Shown one piece after another: positions 5,458 to 6,193 of a DNA stretch of 6,193 nucleotides. The translations under genes were made by a program, and so were the position numbers. The first letter of the stretch is position 1. Every line of letters begins with the position of its first letter. The notes below the pieces were generated by a model, which was not told the origin of the DNA, did no database searches, and saw only the letters and a list, made by a program, of their open reading frames with translations. Source of the DNA: Bacteroidota bacterium (lineage in GTDB: Bacteria; Bacteroidota; Bacteroidia; 2-12-FULL-35-15). Location: assembly GCA_023251855.1 (NCBI GenBank), contig JAHEYA010000153.1, positions 1-6,193 of the forward strand, given 5' to 3'.

Positions 5458-6193
5458 ATGACAAAACGATTTTATTTAAAACACCACTCCTATCATATCA
5501 AAGCTGTTTTTGCTGCGCTGAAAGATATTTTTGAAAAAGATGAATATGCTGACAAAGCAATTGAAAAAGAAATGCGCGCCCATAAAAATTGGGATGTCCG
5601 GGAGCGAAGTTTTGTTGCCGATGTAACTTATGATATGGTTCGTAACTGGCGATTATTGTTTGCAGCTTCAGGAGCTGAGGGTAAATTGACGGATAAAAAT
5701 TTGTGGATTATTTTCGGCACCTATTTAGTTTTTGACGGATATGAATTACCGGAAAGCAATTATTTTAAAAGTTTGAATGAAAATAAAATTATTTCACAAC
5801 TTGAAAAATTTCATAAGATCAGAAAAGTGCGGGAATCAATTCCGGACTGGCTGGATATAATGGGTGAAAAAGAGTTAGGGAAAAACTGGGATAAGGTAAT
5901 ACGTGCTCTCAATCAGCGACCAACAACTATTTTGCGCGCAAACACTCTAAAGACCACCCCAAAAGAATTACAAACTATTTTAGAGGAAGAAAAAATAACT
6001 GATGCTTCACTTATCAGTTGGTCGCCTGATGCGATAGAACTAAAATATCCACGTAATGTTTTTCGAACAGAAGCATTTCATAAAGGATTATTTGAAGTTC
6101 AGGATGCATCCTCTCAGATGGTTTCTGAATTTTTAAATGTACAGTCCGGAATGCGTGTTGTGGATGCGTGTGCGGGAGCCGGGGGGAAAACTT
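5458..6193 (+). CDS. RsmB/NOP2-family SAM-dependent RNA (cytosine-C5) methyltransferase, C-terminus cut by the window edge
   Basis: The frame runs open for 245 codons from ATG 5458 to the window edge. The helical N-terminal region (about 12-125, with 'WDVRERSFVADVTYDMVRNWR') is in the place of the RsmB NusB-like domain. 'IPDWLDIMGEKELG' (128-141), 'RPTTILRANTLK' (154-165) and 'FEVQDASSQ' (212-220) are the usual path into the catalytic core. 'VVDACAGAGGKT' (234-245) is SAM-binding motif I. The catalytic Cys motifs (IV and VI) lie beyond the edge, so activity cannot be confirmed. The family makes m5C in RNA, classically C967 of 16S rRNA by RsmB; a tRNA or other rRNA target is possible because Bacteroidota paralogues differ. 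It is cytoplasmic. The start is supported by a consensus -7 box immediately upstream and by the absence of in-frame coding sequence before it. Confidence 0.9.
   Translation, partial: MTKRFYLKHHSYHIKAVFAALKDIFEKDEYADKAIEKEMRAHKNWDVRERSFVADVTYDMVRNWRLLFAASGAEGKLTDKNLWIIFGTYLVFDGYELPESNYFKSLNENKIISQLEKFHKIRKVRESIPDWLDIMGEKELGKNWDKVIRALNQRPTTILRANTLKTTPKELQTILEEEKITDASLISWSPDAIELKYPRNVFRTEAFHKGLFEVQDASSQMVSEFLNVQSGMRVVDACAGAGGKT

Overview
The window looks like chromosomal DNA of a member of the Bacteroidota (Flavobacteriia, Sphingobacteriia or Chitinophagia type). The evidence is low-GC DNA, start codons without Shine-Dalgarno sequences, sequences matching the Bacteroidota -7 promoter consensus TAnnTTTG, a cell-surface gene with the N-terminus 'QQNVGIGTTAPDPSAKLDIS' typical of this phylum, a LEA14-type lipoprotein, and dispersed intergenic palindromes of a kind I associate with this phylum. 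The phylum call is inference from these traits; I cannot name the species.

Layout. Positions 1-970 (minus strand) hold the first 323 codons of a secreted collagen-like, phage-tail-fibre-like surface protein that runs off the left edge. A 245-bp spacer follows, with a GC-rich hairpin repeat and an A/T-rich direct repeat. Positions 1216-1680 (minus) encode a small LEA14-type lipoprotein. Positions 1681-2024 are non-coding and mostly filled by a 254-bp imperfect palindrome (1683-1936) built from four copies of a GTCCCGTAGGGAC-like core. Positions 2025-3428 (minus) encode a complete M20-family di/tripeptidase. After a 154-bp divergent spacer, 3583-4590 (plus) encodes a polytopic membrane protein of unknown function with membrane-associated histidines. 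It converges, with 11 bp between the stop codons, on 4602-5291 (minus), a seven-helix-like membrane protein that resembles the CREST (ceramidase/PAQR) membrane hydrolases. A 166-bp divergent spacer carries a purine-rich tandem repeat, and 5458-6193 (plus) is the start of an RsmB/NOP-type RNA methyltransferase that runs off the right edge.

The genes do not form an obvious pathway. The peptidase and RNA methyltransferase are housekeeping functions, the collagen-like protein and lipoprotein are envelope components, and the two convergent membrane proteins are uncharacterised. The least ordinary parts are the nested palindrome, which ends two bases upstream of the lipoprotein start codon; the palindrome copy embedded in the signal-peptide coding sequence of the collagen-like gene; the modular build of that protein; and the two histidine-bearing membrane proteins. 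I see no CRISPR array, tRNA, rRNA, transposase or integrase gene, and no convincing new multi-gene system.
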